A DNA stretch of 64,000 bases, from positions 62,001-126,000 of the forward strand of contig NZ_JAFBCY010000003.1 in assembly GCF_016907975.1 (NCBI RefSeq), written 5' to 3'. This document shows positions 17,660 to 26,354 of this stretch, in pieces. The notes below the pieces were generated by a model. The model did no database searches. It was not told where the DNA came from and was given only the letters and a program-made list of their open reading frames with translations. Source of the stretch: Methylopila capsulata (GTDB lineage: Bacteria; Pseudomonadota; Alphaproteobacteria; Rhizobiales; Methylopilaceae). The first letter of the stretch is position 1; every line of letters starts with the position of its first letter. The position numbers and the translations under genes are program-made.

Positions 17660-18183
17660 TTGGACGCTCCCGTCGCGGCCGCGGGCGTCGGACCCGGCGC
17701 CTGGCCCTCATTCCAGAGCCCCTGCGCCTTCAGGCGATCCGCCACGTCCTTCGGCATGTAGTTCTCGTCATGCTTGGCGAGCACGTTGTCGGCCTTGAAG
17801 CCGCCCTCTGGCTGCACGAAGCCCTCGGTCACCACGCCCTGCCCCTCGCGGAACAGGTCCGGCAGCAGGCCGGAGTAGGTCACCGTCATGTCGCTGGCGT
17901 TGTCGGTCACGACGAAGCGGACCGTGGAGCCCTCGTGGACGATCGAGCCCTGCTTCACGAGGCCGCCGAGCCGGAAGCGCTGGCCGGGCGTCACGTCCAT
18001 CTTGGCGATCTCGCTCGGGGTGCGGAAGAACACGATGGTGTCGTCGAGCGCATAGAGCACCAGCGCCGTCGCCGCCGAGAGCACGAGGCCGACCAGCGCG
18101 AACAGCGCCATCCGGCGGCGCTTGCGGGACGAGCCGCGGCGGCGGGGCGAGGGAAAAGCGGAGGGCGCGGCGTCGATCGTCAT
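17656..18183 (-). CDS. ccmE: Heme chaperone CcmE (CycJ)
   Basis: A 175-residue membrane-anchored periplasmic OB-fold protein that carries heme from CcmC to CcmF. A basic N-terminus (SSRKRRRM) and one membrane segment (residues 26-45) lead to the heme-binding HDENYMP motif, with the covalent-heme His138 and Tyr142. The upstream extension of the open frame is a shadow of ccmI; ATG 18183 gives normal length. It lies 11 bases after ccmI and overlaps ccmF by GTGA. The tail is proline/alanine rich, as usual. Confidence 0.95.
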   Translation of the reverse strand: MTIDAAPSAFPSPRRRGSSRKRRRMALFALVGLVLSAATALVLYALDDTIVFFRTPSEIAKMDVTPGQRFRLGGLVKQGSIVHEGSTVRFVVTDNASDMTVTYSGLLPDLFREGQGVVTEGFVQPEGGFKADNVLAKHDENYMPKDVADRLKAQGLWNEGQAPGPTPAAATGASK

Positions 18184-18194
18184 CTCGGTACCCT

Positions 18195-19322
18195 TTACGC
18201 GCCTCGGCCTTCGAGACCAAGCCCGAGGGCCAGCGCCTCCAGCCGGGTCTGGGCCTGCGGATCGGCGGCGAACTTCGCCCGCGCCGAAGCCAGCGCCTCG
18301 CGCGCTTTGGCCTCGTCGCCCAGCGCTGTGCGCGACCGCACAAGTTTGAGCCATTCGCCGACGTCGCCGCCGTCGGCCGCGAGCCGTTCGCCCAGACGAT
18401 CGACCATGCCGCGCACCAGCGCCATGCGCTCTTCGGCGGTGCGGGCGACCTGCGCCTCCTCGGGCGACGGCATCGGCAGCGCCGGCGGCGCGGCGAGCCG
18501 CTGGAACTCGTCCCTGAGACCCTCGAGATAGGGCGAATCCGCCGGCGCCTGCACGTAGAGCGGCTTCAGCCGGTTCAGCGCCCCGGCGCGGTCGCCGTCC
18601 TGCGCCGCGGCGCGGGCGAGATAGACCGCCGCCTTGATCGAGGGCGGCGCGCTCGCGGCCGCACGCTCGAGGGCGGCGCGGGCGTCGTCGGTGACGACGC
18701 CGTCGGCCTTGGCCACCAGCGCCTCGCCGAGATTGGCTTCGCGGTCGCCGGAGGGGCCGAGCAGGCGGATCGCCTGGGCGAAGGCCTCCGCCGCGTCGTC
18801 ATAGCGGCCCAGCCGCATGTAGATCGGGCCCACCACCGACCAGCCGCGGCCGTCGTCGGGGTTTTTCTCCAGCGCCGCTTCGACGCGCGCGACCATATCG
18901 GCGACGTTGTTCCTGTCGACGGGCGCCTGCAGCCGCGCCGCCAGCGGGCGGTCCGGAACATCGGGCCGGCCGAGCGCGCCATAGACGCCCAGCGACACGG
19001 CTGGGAGCACCACGAGCGCGATCGCCGCGGCGATCCGGCGGCGACGCACGGCGGCGGCGGAATCCTGCGCCGCGCCGGCCTCCTGCGCCGCCGAGGCCGC
19101 GAGCAGGCGCCGGGCGACCTCCGCCCGTGCGGCCTCCGACTCCCGGTCCCCGATCAGCCCGCGCGCGTGGTCACGCCCGAGCTCATCGAGCTGGTCGCGG
19201 TAGACCGCCACGTCGCCGTCGCCGGCGCCGGCGTCCGCGGCGGCGCGGCGACGCGCGAGCGGCGCGATCGCCACGAGCGCGGCTGCGCCCGTCATGAGCG
19301 CCAGTACGATCCAGAGGGCCAT
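18195..19322 (-). CDS. ccmI: Cytochrome c maturation protein CcmI (CycH)
   Basis: A 375-residue protein that chaperones apocytochrome c. Membrane segments at about residues 1-20 and 100-120 flank a cytoplasmic loop with the leucine-zipper-like YRDQLDELGRDHARGLI; a TPR domain (VARVEAALEKNPDDGRGWSVVGPIYMRLGRY and following repeats) occupies the periplasmic C-terminal half. ATG 19322 was chosen because the membrane segment MALWIVLALMTGAAALVAI starts there. First gene of the coupled ccmI-E-F-H operon, the arrangement typical of rhizobial cycHJKL. Confidence 0.92.
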   Translation of the reverse strand: MALWIVLALMTGAAALVAIAPLARRRAAADAGAGDGDVAVYRDQLDELGRDHARGLIGDRESEAARAEVARRLLAASAAQEAGAAQDSAAAVRRRRIAAAIALVVLPAVSLGVYGALGRPDVPDRPLAARLQAPVDRNNVADMVARVEAALEKNPDDGRGWSVVGPIYMRLGRYDDAAEAFAQAIRLLGPSGDREANLGEALVAKADGVVTDDARAALERAAASAPPSIKAAVYLARAAAQDGDRAGALNRLKPLYVQAPADSPYLEGLRDEFQRLAAPPALPMPSPEEAQVARTAEERMALVRGMVDRLGERLAADGGDVGEWLKLVRSRTALGDEAKAREALASARAKFAADPQAQTRLEALALGLGLEGRGA

Positions 19323-19525
19323 CTTCGGGTCCGTTTCTCCCTGTGGGCCACGACATAACGACGCAAGCGGCCCGCGAGAAGCGACATGGGGTCGCGCCAC
19401 GGCCGTCCCCGCCGTGGAGTCGTCGAGGTTTTCCGCTCCCTTTTAAAATGACTCCGAACGGGGCTGAAGGCGACGAAAGCTCAGGTTAGGATGGCGCGCA
19501 GGCTCTCCCCCCGCCGCATCGTCCC

Positions 19526-20704
19526 GTGGCCCACGCCGTTGACGACAGAGCATTGACCCTTCACTCGCTGATCGCCCGGTTCCGCCCTCCCCTACCGTCT
19601 CTTTCGCTGGAGCCCGCTCCTGCCTTGGCCGACGGCTACGACGTCGTCGTGATCGGAGGCGGCGTGCTGGCGCTCGCCATCGCCCGCGCCTGCGCGCGCC
19701 AGGGCGCCGGCGTCGCTCTGCTGGCCCCCGGCGAGATCGCCGCCTCCGCCGCCGAGCGGGCGTTTCCGCTGGTGCGAGGCGTCCATCACGATCGCGCGCG
19801 CGCCGAAATCCAGGCCGACGCTCCCGCGCAGCTCGGAAAGCTGGCGCGGCGGCTGTCGCCGTCGCCCTGGCCCGACGTCGTCGGCTGCCTCACGCTCGCG
19901 CCCGACGGCCTGACGCTCGAGGCGCTGCGGCGCGCCTCCGCCGCCGCGAAGCCGCTGGGCGCCCGGTCGTGGATGGTGCCGGCCCAAGAGGCGCAGGCCC
20001 TGTCTCCCATGCTTCACGACAACGCCGCGCCCGCGCTGTTCGAGCCCGCCGCGACGGTGCTGTGGCCCGACGCCCTCGCCGCGGCGCTCGGACGGGACGC
20101 CCGCGCCGCTGGAGCGACCCTGCGCGCGAACGCGCCCGCCATGGCGCTGGCGCGGGACGGCGCGGCCGCGGTCGGCGTCGAGATCGACGGCCGCTTCATC
20201 CGCGCCGGCGCGGTCGTGCTGGCCGACGACGCCTCGGCGATCCGGCTCGTGCGGGAGGGGCGCGGACGGCTGTCGCTGATGCGGGACGAGCGGATGACCC
20301 TCGTGACGCAGCCGGGCGCGGCGCCGATCGGCGCGGCGCTGGTCGCCGACGATCTCGCGATGGCGCGCGACCTGACCGGCGCGATCACGCTGTCCGGCCC
20401 GCTCGGCGCCGAAACGCTCGCCGAGCAGGCGATGCGGCTCGCCCCGTCGCTCGGCCGCCTCGAGATCGCGAGCGCCGAACCCGTGACGGTGTGGCGCGGG
20501 GTCGACGGACGCGCTCAGGTGGGTCCGGCCGAGATCGACGGCCTTTGGCTGGCGCTCGGCTTCGGCCGCGACGCGCTGTCGCCGGCGCTGGCGGTCGCCG
20601 ACCATCTCGCGGCCGAACTTGCGGGTCGCACAGGCGACGCGGCGTTCGAGGCCTTCGCGCCGACCCGTCGCGCCTCCGCGCGCAATCTGGAGTTCGTCCG
20701 ATGA
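19526..20704 (+). CDS. FAD-dependent oxidoreductase (DAO family), sarcosine oxidase beta/HcnC-like
   Basis: A 392-residue flavoprotein with the N-terminal Rossmann dinucleotide motif VVVIGGGVLALAIARACARQG (starting near residue 41) and a DAO-family C-terminal region (VWRGVDGRAQVGPAEIDGLWLALGFGRDALS). Such subunits oxidise amines or amino acids, with FAD as acceptor. GTG 19526 is the longest start; TTG starts nearer the Rossmann fold (for example 19625) are possible, as no clear ribosome site decides. Its stop overlaps the next gene (ATGA), and the pair looks like a two-subunit amine dehydrogenase related to sarcosine oxidase SoxB/SoxA or hydrogen cyanide synthase HcnC/HcnB. The substrate is unknown. 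Confidence 0.75.
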   Translation: MAHAVDDRALTLHSLIARFRPPLPSLSLEPAPALADGYDVVVIGGGVLALAIARACARQGAGVALLAPGEIAASAAERAFPLVRGVHHDRARAEIQADAPAQLGKLARRLSPSPWPDVVGCLTLAPDGLTLEALRRASAAAKPLGARSWMVPAQEAQALSPMLHDNAAPALFEPAATVLWPDALAAALGRDARAAGATLRANAPAMALARDGAAAVGVEIDGRFIRAGAVVLADDASAIRLVREGRGRLSLMRDERMTLVTQPGAAPIGAALVADDLAMARDLTGAITLSGPLGAETLAEQAMRLAPSLGRLEIASAEPVTVWRGVDGRAQVGPAEIDGLWLALGFGRDALSPALAVADHLAAELAGRTGDAAFEAFAPTRRASARNLEFVR

Positions 20705-22389
20705 GCGGCCCCCACCGCCTTCCCGAGACGGCGCCGGCCCGCTTCGGCGCCGCGATCGACCGCACCGAGCCGATCGGCTTCCGGCTGGACGGACGGCCGC
20801 GCACGGGCCTCTACGGCGACACGCTGGCGAGCGCGCTGCTTGCGGGCGGGCGGACGGTCTTCGGCCGCAGCCCCCTGCTCGGGCGCCCGCGCGGCCTGAC
20901 GGCGCTCGGCTTCGACGACGCCGCCGCCTGGGCCGCGGCGGAGGGAGAGCGCGACCTGCGGCCCGCGGACGAGTTGGTCCTCAGCGAGGGCGCGACGTTC
21001 CGAACCGTCCCGGCGTGGAGGGCCGGTCCGTCGCTGGCGCTCGGCGCGCGGGCGGGTTTCGGCCCCGAAAGCCGGCTGCCGAGCCTCGGGCGACGGCTGT
21101 TCGAGCGCGTGAGCCGGCAGGCGGCGCTGCCGATCGCCACGACGCGGGAGCTTCCTCCCCGGATGGCCGCCCGGTTCGAAAGCTGCGACGTGCTCGTCGT
21201 CGGCGCCGGTCTCGCCGGCCTCGCCGCAGCGAAAGCCGCCAGATCCGCAGGGCTCGATGTGCGCGTCGCCGAGGCGAGCCTCCGGCCGGGCGGGCTCGCG
21301 GACCTTTACGACGGGACGATCGACGGCCTGCCCGCCGCCGCCTGGGTCGCCCAAACCGCTGGCGACCTGGCGGACGCGGGCGCGCTCTGGCTGGGAACGC
21401 GCGCCCTCCAGGTCGACCGCTCCGGCTCGGCCCATCTGCTGGAACGCGTGCGCGGCCAGCTTGGGCTCCTGCGCGTCGCGGCCCAGCTCGTGGTGGTCGC
21501 GAGCGGCTGGCGCGAGCGGCCGCTGCCGTTCGCGGACAACGACCGCCCCGGCGTCATGCTGGCGACGACCGCGCGCGCCCTCCTGCGGCGCCACGCCGTG
21601 GCGCCGGGCGTGCGGGTGGTGGTCGCGACCACCGGCGACGAGGGCTACCGGACCGCCGTCGACCTGAAGGACGCAGGCGTCGAGGTCGAGATGATCCTGG
21701 ACGCGCGCGACGACCCGCAGGGGCCGGCGGTCGACGTCGCCAAGGCGGCCGGGGTCTCGATGAGCTTTGCGAGCGTCGCGACCGGGGTCGAGACCGACAA
21801 GAGCGGCGAGCGGCTGAAGGCGGTGCGCGCTGCGAACCGCGACGGAGCCGGCTTGGGCGCGCGGACCCTGTTCGCGGACGCGCTCGTCGTGTCGGGCGGG
21901 CTTGCGGCCCGATCGGAGCTCGGAGAGGCCGGCGATCGCGTGATCGTGGCCGCGGCCGGCTTCAACGCGCGCGACGCGCTGGCCGGCGGCGCGGCGGCGG
22001 GCGCCGAAGCCGCGCGGCGGCTCGAAGTCGGGCTGGCCTCGGCCCCGCCCGTCGCTGAGATCCCCGCGGACGAACCCGACGGCGGCCTCGATCTCTACAT
22101 GGCGGGGCTGGATGCGCAGGCCGCCCGGACGGCCTTTGTCGATTTCGGCGCCGACGTCACCGCGGCCGACGTGGCGGAGGCCGCGGCGATGGGCGTCGAC
22201 GGACCGCAGGTCATGGCGCGCTGGCTCGGGCTCGGCCGCGGGCTCGACGGCGGCGGCGCGGCGGCCGGCCTCCCGCAGGCCGCCTTCGGCCGGATCCACG
22301 GCGAGGCGCCCTCGCCCGCCGGCCCGGTCCAGGGACCGCGCTGGACGCTGGCGGCGCTGGCCGCCGCCGCAAGCGTCGAACCCTACTGA
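20701..22389 (+). CDS. Sarcosine oxidase alpha-like oxidoreductase lacking the GcvT domain
   Basis: A 562-residue protein. Residues 18-65 match the 2Fe-2S-type N-terminal domain of SoxA (FRLDGRPRTGLYGDTLASALLAGG, then GRSPLLGRPRGL), but no cysteine cluster remains. A FAD/NAD-binding pyridine-nucleotide oxidoreductase fold follows (VLVVGAGLAGLAAAKAA near 163; VVVATTGDEG near 302), and the end (VDFGADVTAADVAEAAAMG) corresponds to the SoxA segment just before its aminomethyltransferase domain, which is absent. ATGA overlap with the upstream subunit shows coupling. It is either an HcnAB-like fusion or a reduced SoxA; the substrate cannot be told. Confidence 0.7.
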   Translation: MSGPHRLPETAPARFGAAIDRTEPIGFRLDGRPRTGLYGDTLASALLAGGRTVFGRSPLLGRPRGLTALGFDDAAAWAAAEGERDLRPADELVLSEGATFRTVPAWRAGPSLALGARAGFGPESRLPSLGRRLFERVSRQAALPIATTRELPPRMAARFESCDVLVVGAGLAGLAAAKAARSAGLDVRVAEASLRPGGLADLYDGTIDGLPAAAWVAQTAGDLADAGALWLGTRALQVDRSGSAHLLERVRGQLGLLRVAAQLVVVASGWRERPLPFADNDRPGVMLATTARALLRRHAVAPGVRVVVATTGDEGYRTAVDLKDAGVEVEMILDARDDPQGPAVDVAKAAGVSMSFASVATGVETDKSGERLKAVRAANRDGAGLGARTLFADALVVSGGLAARSELGEAGDRVIVAAAGFNARDALAGGAAAGAEAARRLEVGLASAPPVAEIPADEPDGGLDLYMAGLDAQAARTAFVDFGADVTAADVAEAAAMGVDGPQVMARWLGLGRGLDGGGAAAGLPQAAFGRIHGEAPSPAGPVQGPRWTLAALAAAASVEPY

Positions 22390-22392
22390 ACA

Positions 22393-22425
22393 AAAGCGCC
22401 TGCGAGGGGTCCCCGCAGGCGCTTT
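22393..22425. terminator. Bidirectional terminator
   Basis: A perfect 12-bp stem (22393-22404 with 22414-22425, AAAGCGCCTGCG/CGCAGGCGCTTT) closes a 9-base loop. A- and T-rich stem ends suit both directions. It lies between convergent genes, the oxidoreductase (+) and the lipoprotein (-). Confidence 0.85.
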
Positions 22426-22449
22426 CAAATCATCCGCGCGTCGCGGACG

Positions 22450-22923
22450 TCAGTCCAGCGGGACCCACCGGCCGCCGGGGCCGCGGCAGGACTCGCCGCG
22501 CTCGACCACCGTGCGGTTGCGGAGATAGATTCGGCGCTCGTAGGTGCGGCAGCGATCGTAGCGGGCGCGGGCGTAGGTCGGGCCGACCATCACCGTGCCG
22601 CTGTAGCTCTCCGAGCGCCACTCGTAGGGCCGCCCCTCGTCGCCGCGCTCCAGCGCGTCGTATTCGGCCTCTTCGGCGCGCGCCCGGGCGTCGTCGTCGA
22701 TCGCCGCGCCGATGCGGTTGCCGAGCAGGCCGCCGAGACCCGCCCCGATCACCGTCGCCGCCACGCGGCCGCTGCCGCCGCCGATGGTGGAGCCGATGAG
22801 GCCGCCGCCGACCGCGCCCGCCACCGTGCCGAACCCCTCGCCCTCGCGGCCAGGGCCGCAGGCCGCCAGCGAGAGCGCGAGAACGCCTGCGGCCGCAAGG
22901 GCCGCCGCCTTCGAAAACAACAT
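22450..22923 (-). CDS. Glycine-zipper 2TM lipoprotein (17 kDa surface antigen-like)
   Basis: A 157-residue predicted outer-membrane lipoprotein. The signal peptide ends in the lipobox LAAC (Cys near residue 21). A glycine-zipper region follows (GTVAGAVGGGLIGSTIGGGSG and GAGLGGLLGNRIGAAID, residues 32-75), as in the rickettsial 17 kDa antigen family. The C-terminal half, with CRTYERRIYLRNR and a second Cys in ESCRGPGG, resembles the SH3-like or disulfide-closed tail of these proteins. The role is probably envelope integrity. It stands alone between two terminators/gaps. Confidence 0.85.
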   Translation of the reverse strand: MLFSKAAALAAAGVLALSLAACGPGREGEGFGTVAGAVGGGLIGSTIGGGSGRVAATVIGAGLGGLLGNRIGAAIDDDARARAEEAEYDALERGDEGRPYEWRSESYSGTVMVGPTYARARYDRCRTYERRIYLRNRTVVERGESCRGPGGRWVPLD

Positions 22924-23019
22924 GAAACCTCCCCGTTCGCCGCCGAATCAGCCCCCTCGAGCGGTCCGGCGGGACGTGCAGTGAAACGGTGGATTTGGGC
23001 GAAACCGGGGACGGAGCGG

Positions 23020-24477
23020 TCAGACGCCCGGCAGCAGGAGATCGCAGCGCAGGCCGCCGAGCGGCGCGCGGCCGAGCGTGAAGCGGCCGCCGTAAAGCCG
23101 GGCGAGATCGACGACGATGGCGAGCCCAAGTCCCGAGCCGGGCTTGGTCTCGTCCAGCCGCCGGCCGCGCTCCAGCACCGCGGCGCTCTGCTCGTCGGCG
23201 AGGCCCGCCCCGTCGTCGTCCACGACGACCCGGAGCGTGGCGCGGCCGCCGGGCAGCCGCTCGCCTTCGGCGACAGCGATCGCGACGCGCGAGCCGGCCC
23301 ACTTGCAGGCGTTGTCGACGAGGTTGCCGACCATCTCCTCGAGGTCCTGCTTCTCGCCGCGGAAGCGCAGACCCTCGGCGACGTCGACGTCGATCGCGAG
23401 GTCGCGCTCGCGGTGCACCTTCGCCATGGTGCGGGCGAGCGCCTCCACCACCGGCTTCACGGGCGTCGTCTCGCCCGCGAAGGCCACGCCGGCGGCGAGG
23501 CGCGCCCGTTCCAGATGGTGGTCGATCTGGCGCTGCATGATCGCCGCCTGCTCGCGCACCTTGTCGGCGAACGGCCCGTCGCCGACCGCGGCCTCGTTCT
23601 TGATGACCGACAGCGGGGTCTTCAGGCCGTGCGCGAGATTGCCCACATGGGTGCGCGCCCGTTCGACGATCTCGCGGTTCGACTCCAGCAGACCGTTGAG
23701 CTCCACCGCGAGCGGCGCGATCTCCTCCGGGAAGGCGCCGTCGAGCCGGGAGCGCTCGCCGCCGCGGATCTCCGCGAGCTGCTGGCGGATGCGGACGAGG
23801 GGGCGCAAGCCGAAGCGGACCTGGAAGCCGGTCGTCACCACGAGGCCGAGACCCAGCAGCAGGAAGCTCACCAGCAGCGCGACGTTGAAGTCGGCGATGT
23901 CGTCGTCGATCTCGGTGGCGTCGCCGGCGATCGCGATGAGGTAGCGCCCATCCTGCCCAAGGTCGATCGTCCGCTCGACCACGCGGAGCCGCTGCCGCTC
24001 GGGCCCCTGCGCATAGCCTTCGCGGGTGCCGACAAGCGTCTCCTCGATCCCGAGATCCGCCAGGCGGGGCAGCTGCTCCTCGAACAGCGACTTCGAGGTG
24101 GTCGCCTCGGGGGGATCGCGGTCGATGCGGGTGATCTGCCAGTACCAGCCGGACAGCGGCAGCTCGAACCGCGGCTCGCCGAAGGAACCGGGGTCCTCGC
24201 GGTCGAAGGCGCCGGCGGCGACCGCGCCGACGAGCGTCTTGAGGTAGACGTGAAGACGCTGGTCGAAACCGCGTTCGACCGAGCGGGTGTAGTAGGACGA
24301 CAGCGTGACGCCGCCGATCAGCAGCATGGCGAGCGTCCACAGCGCCGCCGAGCCGAACAGGCGGGCGGCGATGGACGCGGTCTTACGCCGCCGGAGTTCC
24401 GGCGCCGCGCCTTCACGCGTCGAGGCGCCGTCCGCCGCGGCGTCGGCCGGCGCGCCGTCCTCGGCGCGCGCGGTCAT
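23020..24477 (-). CDS. Sensor histidine kinase, FeuQ/PhoQ-like
   Basis: A 485-residue inner-membrane kinase. Membrane segments near 40-60 and 198-217 enclose a periplasmic sensor of about 135 residues with aromatic PLSGWYWQI. HAMP-like linker, HisKA with NLAHGLKTPLSVI (His283) and HATPase_c with NLVDNACKWA, DDDGAGL and GSGLGLAIV follow. Glycine instead of an acidic residue after the phospho-acceptor His is shared with the PhoQ group. In rhizobia this type, FeuQ, responds to osmotic conditions and controls cyclic glucan export; that assignment is by resemblance and by the PepSY neighbour. It overlaps its regulator by four bases. Confidence 0.85.
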   Translation of the reverse strand: MTARAEDGAPADAAADGASTREGAAPELRRRKTASIAARLFGSAALWTLAMLLIGGVTLSSYYTRSVERGFDQRLHVYLKTLVGAVAAGAFDREDPGSFGEPRFELPLSGWYWQITRIDRDPPEATTSKSLFEEQLPRLADLGIEETLVGTREGYAQGPERQRLRVVERTIDLGQDGRYLIAIAGDATEIDDDIADFNVALLVSFLLLGLGLVVTTGFQVRFGLRPLVRIRQQLAEIRGGERSRLDGAFPEEIAPLAVELNGLLESNREIVERARTHVGNLAHGLKTPLSVIKNEAAVGDGPFADKVREQAAIMQRQIDHHLERARLAAGVAFAGETTPVKPVVEALARTMAKVHRERDLAIDVDVAEGLRFRGEKQDLEEMVGNLVDNACKWAGSRVAIAVAEGERLPGGRATLRVVVDDDGAGLADEQSAAVLERGRRLDETKPGSGLGLAIVVDLARLYGGRFTLGRAPLGGLRCDLLLPGV

Positions 24478-25142
24478 GCGGTCTCGGGCGCGAGCAGCAG
24501 ATAGCCCAGCCCGCGCACCGTCTGAATCGCGTCGGAGCCGAGCTTCTTGCGCAGCCGGCCGACGAACACCTCGATGGTGTTGGAGTCGCGGTCAAAGTCC
24601 TGATCGTAGAGATGCTCGACCAGTTCGGTCCGCGACACGACCCGGCCCTGGTGGTGCATCAGATAGGCGAGCAGCCGGTACTCATGGCTCGTCAGCTTGA
24701 TGGCGTGGCCGTCGATGGTGACGCGGCCGGCGCGGGTGTCGAGCCGGATCGGCCCGCACAGCAGCTCGCTGGACGCGTGGCCCGTGGCGCGGCGCAGCAG
24801 CGCGCGCAGGCGGGCCAGAACCTCCTCCATGTGGAACGGCTTCGCCACGTAGTCGTCGGCGCCGGCGTCGAAGCCCTGCACCTTGTCCGACCAGCGATCG
24901 CGCGCGGTGAGGATCAGCACCGGAGTCGTGCGGCCATCGCGACGCCACTGCTCCAGCACGCTGATGCCGTCCATCTTCGGAAGGCCGATGTCGAGCACGA
25001 TGGCGTCGTAGGGCTCGGTGTCGCCGAGGAAGTGGCCCTCCTCGCCGTCGAAGGCGCGGTCGACGGCGTAGCCCGCCTCTTCGAGCGCGGCGACGATCTG
25101 GCGGTTCAGGTCGGGATCGTCCTCGACGACGAGCAGGCGCAT
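24474..25142 (-). CDS. OmpR-family response regulator, FeuP/PhoP-like
   Basis: A 222-residue regulator. The receiver has the acidic pocket LLVVEDD, the phospho-acceptor Asp in VLDIGLPKMDG near residue 51 and the Lys in AKPFHMEE. The winged-helix half contains LTSHEYRLLAYLMHHQGRVVSR and a recognition segment ending VFVGRLRKKLG. Its stop overlaps the kinase start (ATGA). The upstream gene encodes a secreted PepSY protein, an arrangement also seen in FeuNPQ-like systems, where a small periplasmic protein restrains the kinase. Confidence 0.9.
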   Translation of the reverse strand: MRLLVVEDDPDLNRQIVAALEEAGYAVDRAFDGEEGHFLGDTEPYDAIVLDIGLPKMDGISVLEQWRRDGRTTPVLILTARDRWSDKVQGFDAGADDYVAKPFHMEEVLARLRALLRRATGHASSELLCGPIRLDTRAGRVTIDGHAIKLTSHEYRLLAYLMHHQGRVVSRTELVEHLYDQDFDRDSNTIEVFVGRLRKKLGSDAIQTVRGLGYLLLAPETA

Positions 25143-25175
25143 GACGTTTCCTCGAAAGGCTTCAAGCGACGCGTT

Positions 25176-25760
25176 CTAGCGCACGTTCACGAGTTTGCCC
25201 GTGCCGGCGTCGACGCGGGCGCGGGCGACCTTGCCGTCGGCGTTGAGCAGGGTGAGATCATAGGTCAACAGCCCGCCGACGTCGCAGAGCTTGTAGTCAA
25301 TCACCTCGCCGTCCCACGCCTCGCGCGCGGCGCGCGCCGCCTGGGCGAGCGTCACCGCGCGCTTCGAGCCGATGGCGCCGCGGGCCTCGCGCGCCGAGAG
25401 GCATTCGCCCCGCGCGGCCTTGCGGGCGCCGTCGTCGTCGCGCTCGCGGCGCGGGCGGTCCTCGGGCGGGGGGGCGGGGCGACGGGCGGGGGCGATCTGC
25501 AGATATTCCGTCTGCGGAGGGGTTTCGCCCTCGCGCAGCGGCGTGACGCGCTTGTAGAGCCCGGGGGGCGGTCCGTCGTTCTCCTGGCCGGGCGGCCGGG
25601 GCGGCACGATCTTGAGCTGTTCGTCCGCCTGCGGCGCCGGCACCAGTATCGTGCCCGGCACGGAGCCCGCGCGCGGCTGGTCGTCGGCTGCGGCCGGAGC
25701 CGCGCCGAGGCAGACCGCCAGCGCCAGAAGCACGGCTTGGGCTACGCGAAACGACGTCAT
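25176..25760 (-). CDS. Secreted PepSY-domain protein
   Basis: A 194-residue protein with a signal peptide (VAQAVLLALAVCLGAAPAAAD, cleavage near residue 25), a long proline- and charge-rich linker (about 30-115), and a C-terminal PepSY-type domain (LSAREARGAIG then VTLAQAARAAREAWDGEVIDYKL and ARARVDAGTGKLVNVR). PepSY domains often inhibit or sense in the periplasm. It lies 33 bases before the response-regulator gene on the same strand, so it is probably a periplasmic input or brake for that two-component system; this is inference. Confidence 0.75.
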   Translation of the reverse strand: MTSFRVAQAVLLALAVCLGAAPAAADDQPRAGSVPGTILVPAPQADEQLKIVPPRPPGQENDGPPPGLYKRVTPLREGETPPQTEYLQIAPARRPAPPPEDRPRRERDDDGARKAARGECLSAREARGAIGSKRAVTLAQAARAAREAWDGEVIDYKLCDVGGLLTYDLTLLNADGKVARARVDAGTGKLVNVR

Positions 25761-25867
25761 GACCGCTTATATGCCCCGGACGCCCTGAACCCGCGATGAA
25801 TGCGGGCTCTTCGACGCCGCTCTCGGTCGTAAAGTGGGCGGGCCCCCGGGTCCGGCAAGCGCCCGCG

Positions 25868-26344
25868 TCACCGCTCGCCGCCGCGCTCCAGCCGGTCGAG
25901 CCGGTCGTTGAGCCGGTCGAACGCCCGCCCTTCCGCCTCGCGACGGGAGAGGAGATCGTCCCGCGCCGCCCGCCGGTCGTCGGCGTAGGCGCCTTTGAAC
26001 TCGGCGAAGGTCGACAGCGGCGTCGCCGCGAGATCGAGCCGCAGCACGTCGCGCTCCAGCCGCGCGAGCGCGTCGTCAATCGGGCTTTTCGCGAGTTGCC
26101 CGCCGGCCACCGCGAGCGCCAGCACCACGCCCATCGCCGAGACGATCGTGGCCCAGGGCGTGCGCGAGCGTTCGTCGAGCTTGGCGCCGAGCCCTGAAAG
26201 TTGAGCGGAGACCTCGCCGATCCGGCCGCTGAACAGCTGGTTGAGGTCCTGCACCATGCGCTCGAGCCCGTAGACTCGCTGCTCGAGCGCGGCGAAGCTC
26301 GCGTCGTCGGGGAGCGCCCGGCGCGCCTGCTGCGGGGCGGTCAC
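25868..26344 (-). CDS. Small membrane coiled-coil protein, distal end of GTA cluster
   Basis: A 158-residue protein read from GTG 26344. A coiled-coil-like first half (SFAALEQRVYGLERMVQDLNQLF and LSGLGAKLDE) leads to one membrane segment (TIVSAMGVVLALAVAGGQL, about 65-85), then a second charged helix rich in Arg/Asp. It follows the holin-like gene by 10 bases and is the last gene of the GTA-associated run. The shape recalls spanin- or holin-accessory proteins of phages, but no family is recognised. Confidence 0.55.
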   Translation of the reverse strand: MTAPQQARRALPDDASFAALEQRVYGLERMVQDLNQLFSGRIGEVSAQLSGLGAKLDERSRTPWATIVSAMGVVLALAVAGGQLAKSPIDDALARLERDVLRLDLAATPLSTFAEFKGAYADDRRAARDDLLSRREAEGRAFDRLNDRLDRLERGGER

Positions 26345-26354
26345 GGCGCGCGCC

